A stretch of 16,317 nucleotides of DNA, from the NCBI GenBank assembly GCA_018609945.1, contig JAHENO010000297.1:1-16317 (forward strand). Reading direction: 5' to 3'. Position numbers and translations under genes: made by a program. This document shows, one piece after another, positions 1 to 7,281 of this stretch (positions within the stretch are counted from its first letter, which is position 1; each line of letters begins with the position of its first letter). This DNA is from Haloarculaceae archaeon (lineage in GTDB: Archaea; Halobacteriota; Halobacteria; Halobacteriales; Haloarculaceae). The notes beneath the pieces are model-generated. The model saw nothing but the letters and a program-made list of their open reading frames with translations, was not told the DNA's origin and ran no database searches.

Positions 1-1985
1 AGTTCGTCGATCGCCTCGGGGTTCTCGATACTCGAGAGGTCACCGAGGTCCTCGTCGGTGTGGACGCCCTGGATGATGCGCCGGACGATCTTTCCGCTCT
101 GTGTCTTGGGGAACTCGTCGACGAACAGCACCTCGCGCGGGCGGAACGGCCTGCCGAGTTCCGCCCCGACCTGCTCGCGGAGGTCCTCCCGCAGCCGCTC
201 GCTCTCCTCGTAGCCCGCATTCAGGATGACGTACGCGACCACGGCGGTGCCGGTGGTGTCGTCGGGCGCGCCGATGGCCGCCGCGGCGTTGACCGCCTCG
301 TGTTCGATGAGCGTGCTCTCGACCTCTGCGGGGCCGACCTTCCGCCCGGCGACGTTGAGCACGTCGTCCGAGCGCCCGTGGAGGAACCAGAAGCCGTCCT
401 CGTCCTTCTGTGCCCAGTCGCCGTGGTCCCACATGTCCTCGAACCGCGACCAGTACTCCTCGAGATAGCGCTCGTCACCGCTCCACAGCGACCGCGTCAT
501 CGACGGACAGGACGATTTCGCGACCAGGTATCCCTGTTCGTTCTCGTCGGCGATCGAATCGCCGGTCGCGTCGACGATGTCGACGTCCATCCCGAGAGCC
601 GGCCCGCCCAGCGTCCCCGGCTTCAGCGAGTGGATCGGCAGCGGCTGGAGGAAACAGCCGAAGATTTCGGTGCCCCCCGAGATGTTCATTATCGGCGCCT
701 CCCCCCGACCCACGTTCTCGTGGAACCACAGCCAGGATTCGGGGTCCCAGGGTTCGCCCGTCGAACCGAGCAGTCGGAGCGACGAGAGGTCGTGTCCTTC
801 CAGCCACTCGTCACCTTCCTTCCGGAGCGCCCGGATCGCAGTGGGAGAGATGCCGAAGACGGTGATGCCGTGGCGGTCGATCATCTCCCAGAAGCGGTCC
901 GGCTGTGGGTGGTCGGGTGCGCCCTCGTACATGAAGACCGTCCCGCCGAAGGCGTGGTTCCCGATCAGGGTCCAGGGCCCCATCATCCAGCCGATGTCGG
1001 ACACCCAGAAGAACCGGTCCGAGGGCCGGTGGTCGAACGCGAAGTAGATTTCCTTCGCTGGCTGGAGAAGCCCGCCGGCGTGGGAGTGGACGATGCCCTT
1101 GGGCTTGCCGGTCGTCCCCGAGGAGTACAGCAACATCGACTCCTGTCCCGAGGGGAGCGATTTCGTCTCGTAGCTGTCGGCCTGTGTCTCGACGGCGTCG
1201 TCCCACCACTCGTCGCGCTCGGCGTTCCAGGGGATGTCGTCCCCGTCGGAACCGAGGCGGTCGTAGACGACGGTGTGCTCGACGTGGCCGGCCTGCTCGA
1301 TGGCCTCGTCGGCCGACTCCTTCAGGCGGATCTCCGAGCCCCGACGGTAGAAGCCATCGCCCGTGAACAGAACCGAGCACTCGGCGTCGGCGATGCGCGT
1401 GGCGGTGGCGTCGACGCCGAAGCCCGAGAAGATCGGCACCGCGATGGCACCCACCTTGAAACAGCCATAGAGGATCGAGATCACCTCTGGGACCATCGGC
1501 ATGTACAGGCCGACGGTGTCGCCCGTCTCGATGCCCCGCTCTTCCAGCGCGGTGGCGACCTTGTTCGTCTGCCGGTGGAGTTCGTGGTATGTCACCTCCC
1601 GGACGCCGCCGGGTTCGCCCTCCCAGATGCAGGCGATCCTGTTGCGGTTCGGGGAGTCCGCCTGCGCGTGGCGGTCCACCGTGTTGTGGGCGATGTTGAG
1701 CCGCCCGCCGACGTACCAGTCGGTGAACTGTGGCCCGTCGCTCGCGTCCCGAACCTGGTCGTAGTCCGCGTCGAATTCCAGGCCGAGGTGGTCGACGACC
1801 GCGTCCCAGAACCAGTCCAGCCCCGACGCCTCCACCCCGTCGAGATCGCGGACGGTTCGCTCGTGCAGCGTCTCGAAGTCGTCGATGCCGTACTCCTGCA
1901 TGAACTCGTAGACGTTGCTCCCCTCGACGAACGCCTCGGCGGGTTCGTAGACGACCTCGCCTGTTCCCTCGGGTGACTCGGACAT
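1..1985 (-). CDS. AMP-forming acyl-CoA synthetase, Acs superfamily (3' end outside window)
   Basis: ANL-superfamily ligase that would activate a carboxylic acid to acyl-AMP and then acyl-CoA in the cytoplasm. The ATG at 1985 opens 661 codons that run off the left edge. The last readable residues, LSSIENPEAIDE, match the usual Acs tail, so only a few residues should be missing. Visible motifs: the ATP P-loop SSGTTGKPKG at about residues 288-297, GEPWDPESWLW near 412-422, SGGTEIFGCF at 436-445, the hinge region WDHGDWAQKDEDGFWFLHGR, and the C-terminal catalytic lysine K632 in PKTQSGKIVRR. The length and N-terminal extension fit the acetyl-CoA synthetase family. However, the acid-pocket segment reads ISGGTE rather than the WWQTET of true Acs, so the substrate may be larger than acetate. 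It lies 97 bp downstream of dabA on the same strand and may be co-transcribed or use its own weak TATA box. Family certain; substrate uncertain. Confidence 0.93.
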   Translation of the reverse strand, partial: MSESPEGTGEVVYEPAEAFVEGSNVYEFMQEYGIDDFETLHERTVRDLDGVEASGLDWFWDAVVDHLGLEFDADYDQVRDASDGPQFTDWYVGGRLNIAHNTVDRHAQADSPNRNRIACIWEGEPGGVREVTYHELHRQTNKVATALEERGIETGDTVGLYMPMVPEVISILYGCFKVGAIAVPIFSGFGVDATATRIADAECSVLFTGDGFYRRGSEIRLKESADEAIEQAGHVEHTVVYDRLGSDGDDIPWNAERDEWWDDAVETQADSYETKSLPSGQESMLLYSSGTTGKPKGIVHSHAGGLLQPAKEIYFAFDHRPSDRFFWVSDIGWMMGPWTLIGNHAFGGTVFMYEGAPDHPQPDRFWEMIDRHGITVFGISPTAIRALRKEGDEWLEGHDLSSLRLLGSTGEPWDPESWLWFHENVGRGEAPIMNISGGTEIFGCFLQPLPIHSLKPGTLGGPALGMDVDIVDATGDSIADENEQGYLVAKSSCPSMTRSLWSGDERYLEEYWSRFEDMWDHGDWAQKDEDGFWFLHGRSDDVLNVAGRKVGPAEVESTLIEHEAVNAAAAIGAPDDTTGTAVVAYVILNAGYEESERLREDLREQVGAELGRPFRPREVLFVDEFPKTQSGKIVRRIIQGVHTDEDLGDLSSIENPEAIDE

Positions 1986-2012
1986 GCTCGTTCGGGATAA
2001 CGTCGACCCCCA

Positions 2013-2020
2013 CCAAAGTA
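2013..2020 (-). promoter_or_regulatory. possible TATA box of the acyl-CoA synthetase gene
   Basis: On the minus strand the sequence reads TACTTTGG, centred about 32 nt upstream of the ATG at 1985. It is a weak match. The 97-bp gap to dabA also allows read-through. A short T-run on the minus strand (CTGTTTTCGG, about 2059-2068) downstream of dabA could be a partial terminator. Confidence 0.35.
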
Positions 2021-2082
2021 GTTGCGCGGCCAGGTTCTCCACCGACCAATCCAGGGACCGAAAACAGATACAACGGTCCGTG

Positions 2083-4536
2083 TCAGTCGCCGCTGATAGA
2101 GGGGACCGTCACCGTCTCCCCACCCACTGCGGCTCGATCCCCGAGTGGCGTCCAGCTCCCCTCCTCCTCGTAGCGAAGCGCGCGATGGTCCCGCTGGGGA
2201 TCGATCACCGTCAGCGAGAGCCAGTCGTTGTCCAGGAGGGTCCGCATCTCGTCGTGCTCGGCGAGTACTTCGGCGACGCGCTCGACCGGTGCGTGGATCA
2301 CCGTCGAGAGGCGAAGCGGCTGGTGGTAGCGCTCGTCGTCCTCGCTCAGCAGGGACTGGAGCGGCAGACCGGTCATCAGGTCGCCGCCGTTGCCCTGGTA
2401 GACGCCCACGTTCCCGACGGGGTTGTGGGTCACCTTCGAGCCGCTGCCGTAGACAGCGTTGTCGACCGTCGCGAAGTAGTACTGCGTGTTGATCCACTGG
2501 GTGACGACCATCGGACCGGCCATGATCGCTTCGAGCGCGTCTCCGTCCGGGTCGGTCCTCCAGTCGTAGGAGTGCAGGAACGACCGGCCATCGAGGTCCA
2601 GTCCCTCGGTGAGCGACCGGGGCCCGACGACGAATCCAGCGTTGCCGGCCAGTCCCCACTCGGGGCGCGTCTCCGCCCAGTCGGCCGCACGCCGTTCGGT
2701 CTCGCGGACGCCCGACCGTGCGTCGGCGCCCATGTCGCCCGCGCGCTCGGCCGCCGCACCCTCGCGAGCGGTTTCGAGGTCGGCCCGGAGTTGTGCGATG
2801 TCCGCGGCGTGGCTGTCGGGAACGTCACCGGCGTACAGTTCGACCTCGTCGGTGGTCGTGTTGTGCTGTCCGGCGACGAAGACGGTATCGTCGGGGATGT
2901 CGATGCCCCGTTCCCGGAGCGTTGCTCTGACCGCCTCGTCGTTGCAGATGGCCGCGAGGACGCGGGCGTTGGGCCCGCCCGGATTGCCCGCACAGGCGCC
3001 ACAGTCGAGGCTGGAATCGAACGGGTTGTTCGCCGTCTGGCTGGCGTGTCCGGCGAAGACGACGACGCGGGCGAACTCCTCCCACCCCATGAGTTCGAAG
3101 GCCGTCGCCGCGTACTCGACACGCTCCTCGAGTGTCAGGCCCGCGGGGAGGTCGTGGCCGGCGCCGGGTTCGTGCCCGAGGTCCGGCTCACAGAACTCGT
3201 GGAGGTCTGGAATTCTGTCGTCGACTGCCTCCAGCAGGTCGTGGACCCGTGACGGGAGGAGCGTCCGGGCAGCCAGCGCGGTCCCGTATCCCGCGCCGGC
3301 ACTCTCGACGAAACTGAACGCGGTCGCGGGGTTGGATTTCAGACTCTCGACCGCGTCTCTCCCGGCCGCGAACGAAGCGTGCCAGCGGTCGTACGCCTCT
3401 CTCGTGTCCGCCGTGCCCGTGGGCCGGTCGGCGATGCGATGCGCCGCGTCGAGGATCGGCGGGCAGGCGTCCACAGTCACGTCAGTATCGTAGCCGGCGT
3501 ATCGCATCGGGATGCCGAAAAAGCCGGCGTACCCGTGTGTCTCGTAGTCCCCGACGACTTCGATGTGCCGACGGATGATCTCCGAGCGGGTGTCGATACA
3601 GAAGACCAGCTGAGCGTCCGGCCGACCCCCTCCGGACCGGCCGGCCGCCGTTTCGCTCGCCGCCGAGAGTTCGTCGACCAGCTCCTCGCGGTAGGTCGCC
3701 TCCCAAGCCGTCAGCCAGACCTCGGGGAGCGGGACATCTTCCTCACGTTCGTCGGTCACTGGCTCCTCAGTTGCTGTGCTGTCGTCACCGTTCTCGGACG
3801 CCTCGGTGGGTGCGAGGGGGACGTCGAACAGATCCGCGAGCACCAGCCGGGCCGCCAGATACCCCGACAGCGTGATCGGATACGCCGACTGCCAGGCGTC
3901 GTCGTCGGCGACGCGCCGCTTGATGAATCCCGTCCATCCCGGGAGAGCGGCCAGCTGGGACTCGAAGATGTCCCGCCACGCGTCGACTGGATGCGCCGCG
4001 AGGGATTCCCGGATGGCGTCGAGCGGGTCGTCGGGTAGCTCGGCAATCACTTTTGCGTTCGGAATCTCACGGTCGTGTGGGGCCACGGTCCGGAATGCGT
4101 CGTAGAACCCCGCTTCGCGGTCCGGCATTCCCCAGTCGACCTGGCCCTGGTCCAGAAACGCCGCCAGCCATTTCGTCAGGACTGCGTCGACCTGATCGGG
4201 GGCAGCCGTCGGCGCCTGTTGGGCCTCCTCGCTCTCCTCGGCTTCCATCCGGTCGAGTGAGGTTTCGGGGTCGGGGTCGTAGCCGCTGGCAGCCAAGTGC
4301 GCTCTGAGCACCTCGGGTTCGATCCGTCCGGATTCCCACGCCGTGCGGAAAACGTCTGCGCCGGGATAGCCGTCGCCACCGAGTACGTCCTCGGCCGCAG
4401 CGACGGCGTCGTGGAACGGCTGGTCTTCGAAGCCAGCCAGCGGGTTGGCCGTCACGAACGAGTGGAGCGGCCAGGCCGGGCCGACGGCCTCGGCTGCCGA
4501 TTCGATGCACTCCTCGATAGCGGATTCAGTACTCAT
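2083..4536 (-). CDS. dabA: DabA, inorganic carbon transporter subunit (DUF2309/UPF0753)
   Basis: Cytoplasmic, zinc-binding, beta-carbonic-anhydrase-like subunit of the DabAB system, which is thought to drive one-way CO2 hydration to bicarbonate using ion flow through DabB. The protein has 817 residues. It begins with the family signature HSFVTANPLAGFED (25-38). The predicted zinc/active-site set is present: C313 and D315 in VFCIDTRSE, and H497 and C512 in AGHASQTANNPF...DCGACAGNPGG. The 15-residue His-Cys spacing matches characterised DabA. Other conserved blocks are GYAGFFGIPMRY (335-346) and the C-terminal HNPVGNVGVYQGNGGDL with PLRLSTVIHAP. Acidic low-complexity insertions near 95-112 and 243-268 look like halophilic adaptation. 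The ATG overlaps the end of dabB by 11 bp and is preceded by GGAGG, so translation is probably coupled to dabB. Very confident. Confidence 0.96.
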   Translation of the reverse strand: MSTESAIEECIESAAEAVGPAWPLHSFVTANPLAGFEDQPFHDAVAAAEDVLGGDGYPGADVFRTAWESGRIEPEVLRAHLAASGYDPDPETSLDRMEAEESEEAQQAPTAAPDQVDAVLTKWLAAFLDQGQVDWGMPDREAGFYDAFRTVAPHDREIPNAKVIAELPDDPLDAIRESLAAHPVDAWRDIFESQLAALPGWTGFIKRRVADDDAWQSAYPITLSGYLAARLVLADLFDVPLAPTEASENGDDSTATEEPVTDEREEDVPLPEVWLTAWEATYREELVDELSAASETAAGRSGGGRPDAQLVFCIDTRSEIIRRHIEVVGDYETHGYAGFFGIPMRYAGYDTDVTVDACPPILDAAHRIADRPTGTADTREAYDRWHASFAAGRDAVESLKSNPATAFSFVESAGAGYGTALAARTLLPSRVHDLLEAVDDRIPDLHEFCEPDLGHEPGAGHDLPAGLTLEERVEYAATAFELMGWEEFARVVVFAGHASQTANNPFDSSLDCGACAGNPGGPNARVLAAICNDEAVRATLRERGIDIPDDTVFVAGQHNTTTDEVELYAGDVPDSHAADIAQLRADLETAREGAAAERAGDMGADARSGVRETERRAADWAETRPEWGLAGNAGFVVGPRSLTEGLDLDGRSFLHSYDWRTDPDGDALEAIMAGPMVVTQWINTQYYFATVDNAVYGSGSKVTHNPVGNVGVYQGNGGDLMTGLPLQSLLSEDDERYHQPLRLSTVIHAPVERVAEVLAEHDEMRTLLDNDWLSLTVIDPQRDHRALRYEEEGSWTPLGDRAAVGGETVTVPSISGD

Positions 4537-6013
4537 TGTATTCCTCCGTGGACGTCAGCAGGGTCCCGGCGGGTGGCTGGGTCGCGTTCACCAGCGCGAC
4601 GTAGAGGCGCTGGCTGTGCTGGTAGAGCCCCCGCTCGATGGCGACGTACGCGACCACGAACACCCCGGCAAGGAGCCAGTGGATCGCAGTCAGTTCGGCC
4701 GGCTGACTCACGACAGGAAGGCCGGACAGAAGTCCCGCAACCACGTTGTAGACCGCGGCGTAGACGGCGAGTGCCGGCAGCGTGACCAGAGGGACCGTCC
4801 CGTAGCGAACCGCTGCCGAAACTCCGGACCCCCCGACGAACTCGCGGGCGGCGTGCAGGACCGTCAGCACGACGAGCAGCGTGAGCACGACCCCGCTCCC
4901 GAGGTCGGTTCCCTTGCCGGTCAGCGTGGCGAACAGGACGCCCCCTGCGACGGCAGTGGCGGCTATCACGGCGATGCCTGCGATTCCCGCCGACCCGGTC
5001 GAATCGGTTTCTGTCGGGCTCTCGTGGGCGACCCGGCTCCCCGAGGCGAGGAACTGGTAGGCCTTGTAGCACCCGTGCAGGACGAGGTGGGCGATGGCGG
5101 CCGCGAAAAATCCCAGCCCGGCCTGCATGATCATGAATCCCATCTGCCCGACGGTCGAGCAACCGAGTTTGCCCTTCACGTCAGCTTCGACTGACTTCAG
5201 GAGTTTCCCCACCAGCGCACTCGTGGCCCCGACGAGCAGGACGGCGGTCATGACCCGCGCGTCGACGGACACGACCGGGGCGAAACGCACCAGGAGTATC
5301 CCGCCGGCGTTGACGAATCCGGCGTGCATCAGCGCCGAGGCCGGCGTCGGTGCGGTCATCGACGCGAGCAGCCACGTCTGAAACGGGACGAGTGCCGACT
5401 GGATCATCGCTGCCAGCAGGAGTGCCCCGGCGGCGACCAGCACTGCCGGGGACGGGCCGGTCCCGATAGCTGACGCCATCCCGGAAACCGTCGTCGCGCC
5501 GGTGTGCCACCACAGCGTCGCGAGCCCGAGACCGAGTATCGCGCTGCTCGCGAGGAAGTACCGGCGCGCGAGCGCTGCTGCGGCCTGTGCCTGGGGCCAC
5601 CCCCGAACGGCACCGATCAGGTCGGCCATTACGAGCCCCATCGCGAGCCACGCGAGGCCGAACAGGACGGCGCTGTCGGCCGCGACCAGCACCAGCACGA
5701 CGAGCGTGAACGCGAACACACCGGCGAAAAACCGGTCGACGGTCCGGCTTCCTGCCATGTAGCGCCGCGAGTAGCTGTGGACGATCCCGCTGAAGAAGGT
5801 CACTGTTACCCACATCACGACAGTCAGTCCGTCAACTGCCACCAGTCCTGCCACGCGCCACGGCCCGCCGCTCACCAGATAGACGAGGAGCGCGGCGAGA
5901 CTCCCGACGAACAGGACCCACGCGAGTCGCGTGAGCAGTTTCGGCAGGCGCGATTCCCTGTGTGCCGGCGCTGGCAGTTCTCCGACGGTTTTTGCGTGGT
6001 CGTGTCCTTTCAT
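4526..6013 (-). CDS. dabB: DabB, NuoL/MrpA-like ion-conducting membrane subunit of the inorganic carbon transporter
   Basis: Polytopic membrane protein of the proton-conducting transporter family (Nuo L/M/N-like), 495 residues. It would pass H+ or Na+ and energise DabA. Hydrophobic segments run through the protein from about 28 to 470, with an acidic loop at about 328-340. Family landmarks: SGIVHSYSRRYM (75-86), VPFQTWLLASMTAPTPASAL (209-228) followed by MHAGFVNAGG, SVEADVKGKLGCSTVGQMGF (274-293), and HLVLHGCYKAYQFLASG (309-325) with H309, H313 and K317. It is shorter than NuoL (about 600 residues), as usual for DabB, and lacks the NuoL C-terminal lateral helix. The NuoL channel residues E144 and K229 seem to be replaced by L123 and Q205. 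The ATG at 6013 has no clear Shine-Dalgarno sequence. It is the first gene of the dabB-dabA pair. The partner gene makes DabB more likely than complex I or Mrp. Confidence 0.93.
   Translation of the reverse strand: MKGHDHAKTVGELPAPAHRESRLPKLLTRLAWVLFVGSLAALLVYLVSGGPWRVAGLVAVDGLTVVMWVTVTFFSGIVHSYSRRYMAGSRTVDRFFAGVFAFTLVVLVLVAADSAVLFGLAWLAMGLVMADLIGAVRGWPQAQAAAALARRYFLASSAILGLGLATLWWHTGATTVSGMASAIGTGPSPAVLVAAGALLLAAMIQSALVPFQTWLLASMTAPTPASALMHAGFVNAGGILLVRFAPVVSVDARVMTAVLLVGATSALVGKLLKSVEADVKGKLGCSTVGQMGFMIMQAGLGFFAAAIAHLVLHGCYKAYQFLASGSRVAHESPTETDSTGSAGIAGIAVIAATAVAGGVLFATLTGKGTDLGSGVVLTLLVVLTVLHAAREFVGGSGVSAAVRYGTVPLVTLPALAVYAAVYNVVAGLLSGLPVVSQPAELTAIHWLLAGVFVVAYVAIERGLYQHSQRLYVALVNATQPPAGTLLTSTEEYNEY
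4543..4547 (-). promoter_or_regulatory. Shine-Dalgarno site of dabA inside the dabB coding end
   Basis: The minus strand reads GGAGG, then six bases (AATACA), then the dabA ATG at 4536. The motif lies in the last codons of dabB (STEEYNEY). It supports the 4536 start and translation re-initiation within a dabBA operon. Most other genes here appear to be leaderless, which makes this internal site stand out. Confidence 0.75.
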
Positions 6014-6183
6014 CGTTCGGTATCGCGACGGCCCACGTTCGAACTATCGGCCGTCTCTACCCGCCATATACGAACGATATGACTATTAAATTTATTTATT
6101 TTACCGAAAAGTTCCAAACAAGGCCATTATAGAACATTACATTCGTTCCGGTGATGACCTACAGCAGTCAGTATGGGCCGCAG

Positions 6184-6258
6184 TCGTTACGGTGCAGCGC
6201 GTTCCCGGTCGGCACGAACAGGAAAAGGGAAAATCATATTCGTTACAATAGTCGTTAC
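6184..6258 (+). repeat. three TCGTTAC direct repeats at the amidohydrolase promoter
   Basis: TCGTTAC occurs at 6184-6190, 6240-6246 and 6252-6258. The first and third extend to AGTCGTTAC. Copies two and three are 12 bp apart and lie between the TATA box and the predicted transcription start, a position suited to a repressor. A related ATTCGTTCC lies at 6140-6148. The binding protein is unknown; the convergent Lrp-type regulator next door is one candidate. Confidence 0.45.
6233..6240 (+). promoter_or_regulatory. TATA box of the amidohydrolase gene
   Basis: ATCATATT, preceded by the purine-rich GGAAAAGGGAAA (a plausible BRE), is centred about 28 nt upstream of ATG 6265. This spacing predicts a leaderless transcript starting at or next to the ATG. 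It argues against the upstream in-frame ATG at 6151. Confidence 0.6.
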
Positions 6259-6264
6259 CTGGGT

Positions 6265-7281
6265 ATGGAAGAGTTGGAGGGAACCGTACTGTCGGGGGAG
6301 TCGTTCGAGCCGATCCGTGGGCGCGTGGTCGTCGATGGCGGTTCCATAGAGGCGGTCGAGGAGACAGCGACTGCGTCGAGAGATATCATACTGCCGGCGT
6401 TCGTCAACGCCCACACGCACCTCGGCGACTCGGTGGCCAAGGAGGCAGCCGTCGGGCTCTCACTGGAGGATGCGGTCGCACCGCCGGACAGCCTGAAACA
6501 CCGTCGACTGGCGGCCGCGGACCGCTCCGAACTCGTGACGGCGATGCGACGGACCCTCCGCTTTCTGCACCGGACCGGGACGACCACCTGTCTCGATTTC
6601 CGCGAGTCGGGGGTGGCCGGCGCACGGGCGCTTCGGGAAGCGGCGCGGCCAGTCGCCGTCGACCCGTTCATCTTCGGGAGCGGCGACGAGGCTGTTCTGG
6701 AGGTGGCCGACGGATACGGCGCCAGCGGTGCGAACGACGACGACTTCACCGCCGAGCGTGCCGCGGCCAGGGAGCGCGGTGTTCCCTTCGCGATCCACGC
6801 CGGCGAACCGGACGCGACCGACATTCACCCCGCCCTCGACCTCGACCCGGACTTGCTCGTCCACATGGTGCACGCCGAGGGGGAGCACCTCGAACGCGTC
6901 GCCGACCAGTCGGTTCCGGTCGCCGTCTGTCCTCGCGCGAACGAGGTTCTCGGCGTCGGCCGGCCGCCGGTACGGGACCTCCTGGATCACACGACTGTCG
7001 CACTCGGAACGGACAACGTCATGCTGAATCCGCCCGCGATGTTCAGGGAGATGGCGTGGACGGCCAAGCAGTTCGACGTGACCGCCCGGGAAGTGCTCCG
7101 GATGGCGACAGTCAACGGCGCCGATGTCGTCGGCCTGGACTGTGGCCTGGTCGCCCCTGGCCGGCGGGCTGCGCTGATCGTTCTCGACGGAGGGTCCGAC
7201 AACCTCGCCGGATTCGACGACCCGGTGCGGGCCGTCGTCCGGCGCGCAACCGCGCTGGATATCGATCGGGTTCTCCGCTAG
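6265..7281 (+). CDS. metal-dependent amidohydrolase, deaminase/TRZ-ATZ-like
   Basis: Amidohydrolase-superfamily TIM-barrel enzyme, 338 residues, probably a cytoplasmic hydrolase or deaminase of a heterocyclic or amide substrate. Metal and active-site motifs occur in the expected order: H50-x-H52 in FVNAHTHLGD, HAGE at 178-181 (metal His and proton-shuttling Glu, as in adenosine and cytosine/guanine deaminases), HMVHAE at 200-205, CPRANEVLG at 222-230, and D250 in VALGTDN. The C-terminal VAPGRRAALIVLD is the usual strand returning to the small beta-sandwich domain. The start at 6265 is chosen because a TATA box lies 28 nt upstream and the amidohydrolase fold begins directly (MEELEGTVLSGE). The longer frame from 6151 adds 38 residues without family character. 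Its stop shares a CTAG with the convergent Lrp-type gene. Superfamily sure; substrate unknown. Confidence 0.88.
   Translation: MEELEGTVLSGESFEPIRGRVVVDGGSIEAVEETATASRDIILPAFVNAHTHLGDSVAKEAAVGLSLEDAVAPPDSLKHRRLAAADRSELVTAMRRTLRFLHRTGTTTCLDFRESGVAGARALREAARPVAVDPFIFGSGDEAVLEVADGYGASGANDDDFTAERAAARERGVPFAIHAGEPDATDIHPALDLDPDLLVHMVHAEGEHLERVADQSVPVAVCPRANEVLGVGRPPVRDLLDHTTVALGTDNVMLNPPAMFREMAWTAKQFDVTAREVLRMATVNGADVVGLDCGLVAPGRRAALIVLDGGSDNLAGFDDPVRAVVRRATALDIDRVLR

Larger units (their letters stand above)
6014..6264. promoter_or_regulatory. divergent regulatory region between dabB and the amidohydrolase
   Basis: A 251-bp non-coding region with the most AT-rich stretch in the window (6077-6103, containing ATTAAATTTATTTATTTTA). 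On the minus strand, GTATATGG (6071-6064) or the TTTAATA/AAATAAAT stretch (about 6103-6085) could be the dab TATA element, giving a 5' UTR of roughly 28-54 nt. CGTTCG hexamers occur at 6014-6019 and 6036-6041, with an inverted copy at 6071-6076. GTTCGAAC (6037-6044) is an 8-bp palindrome. On the plus strand, TCGTTAC direct repeats precede the amidohydrolase. An open frame from ATG 6151 crosses part of it but lacks coding character. Confidence 0.5.

Noticed and set aside
60..1976. 638-codon open frame on the plus strand opposite the acyl-CoA synthetase
   Set aside because: It is the antisense shadow of a GC-rich gene whose minus-strand frame carries all ANL-family motifs; the plus-strand translation has no recognisable domain.
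1984..3252. 422-codon plus-strand frame
   Set aside because: Antisense to dabA, which shows the conserved zinc-site motifs; GC-rich codon bias creates long antisense frames.
4526..6013. complex I subunit L or Mrp antiporter subunit
   Set aside because: No other nuo or mrp genes are adjacent, the protein is too short, and it overlaps dabA, which defines the DabAB pair.
6151..6264. 38-residue N-terminal extension of the amidohydrolase from ATG 6151
   Set aside because: It crosses the predicted TATA box and the repeats, has low-GC non-halophilic composition, and adds nothing matching the family.
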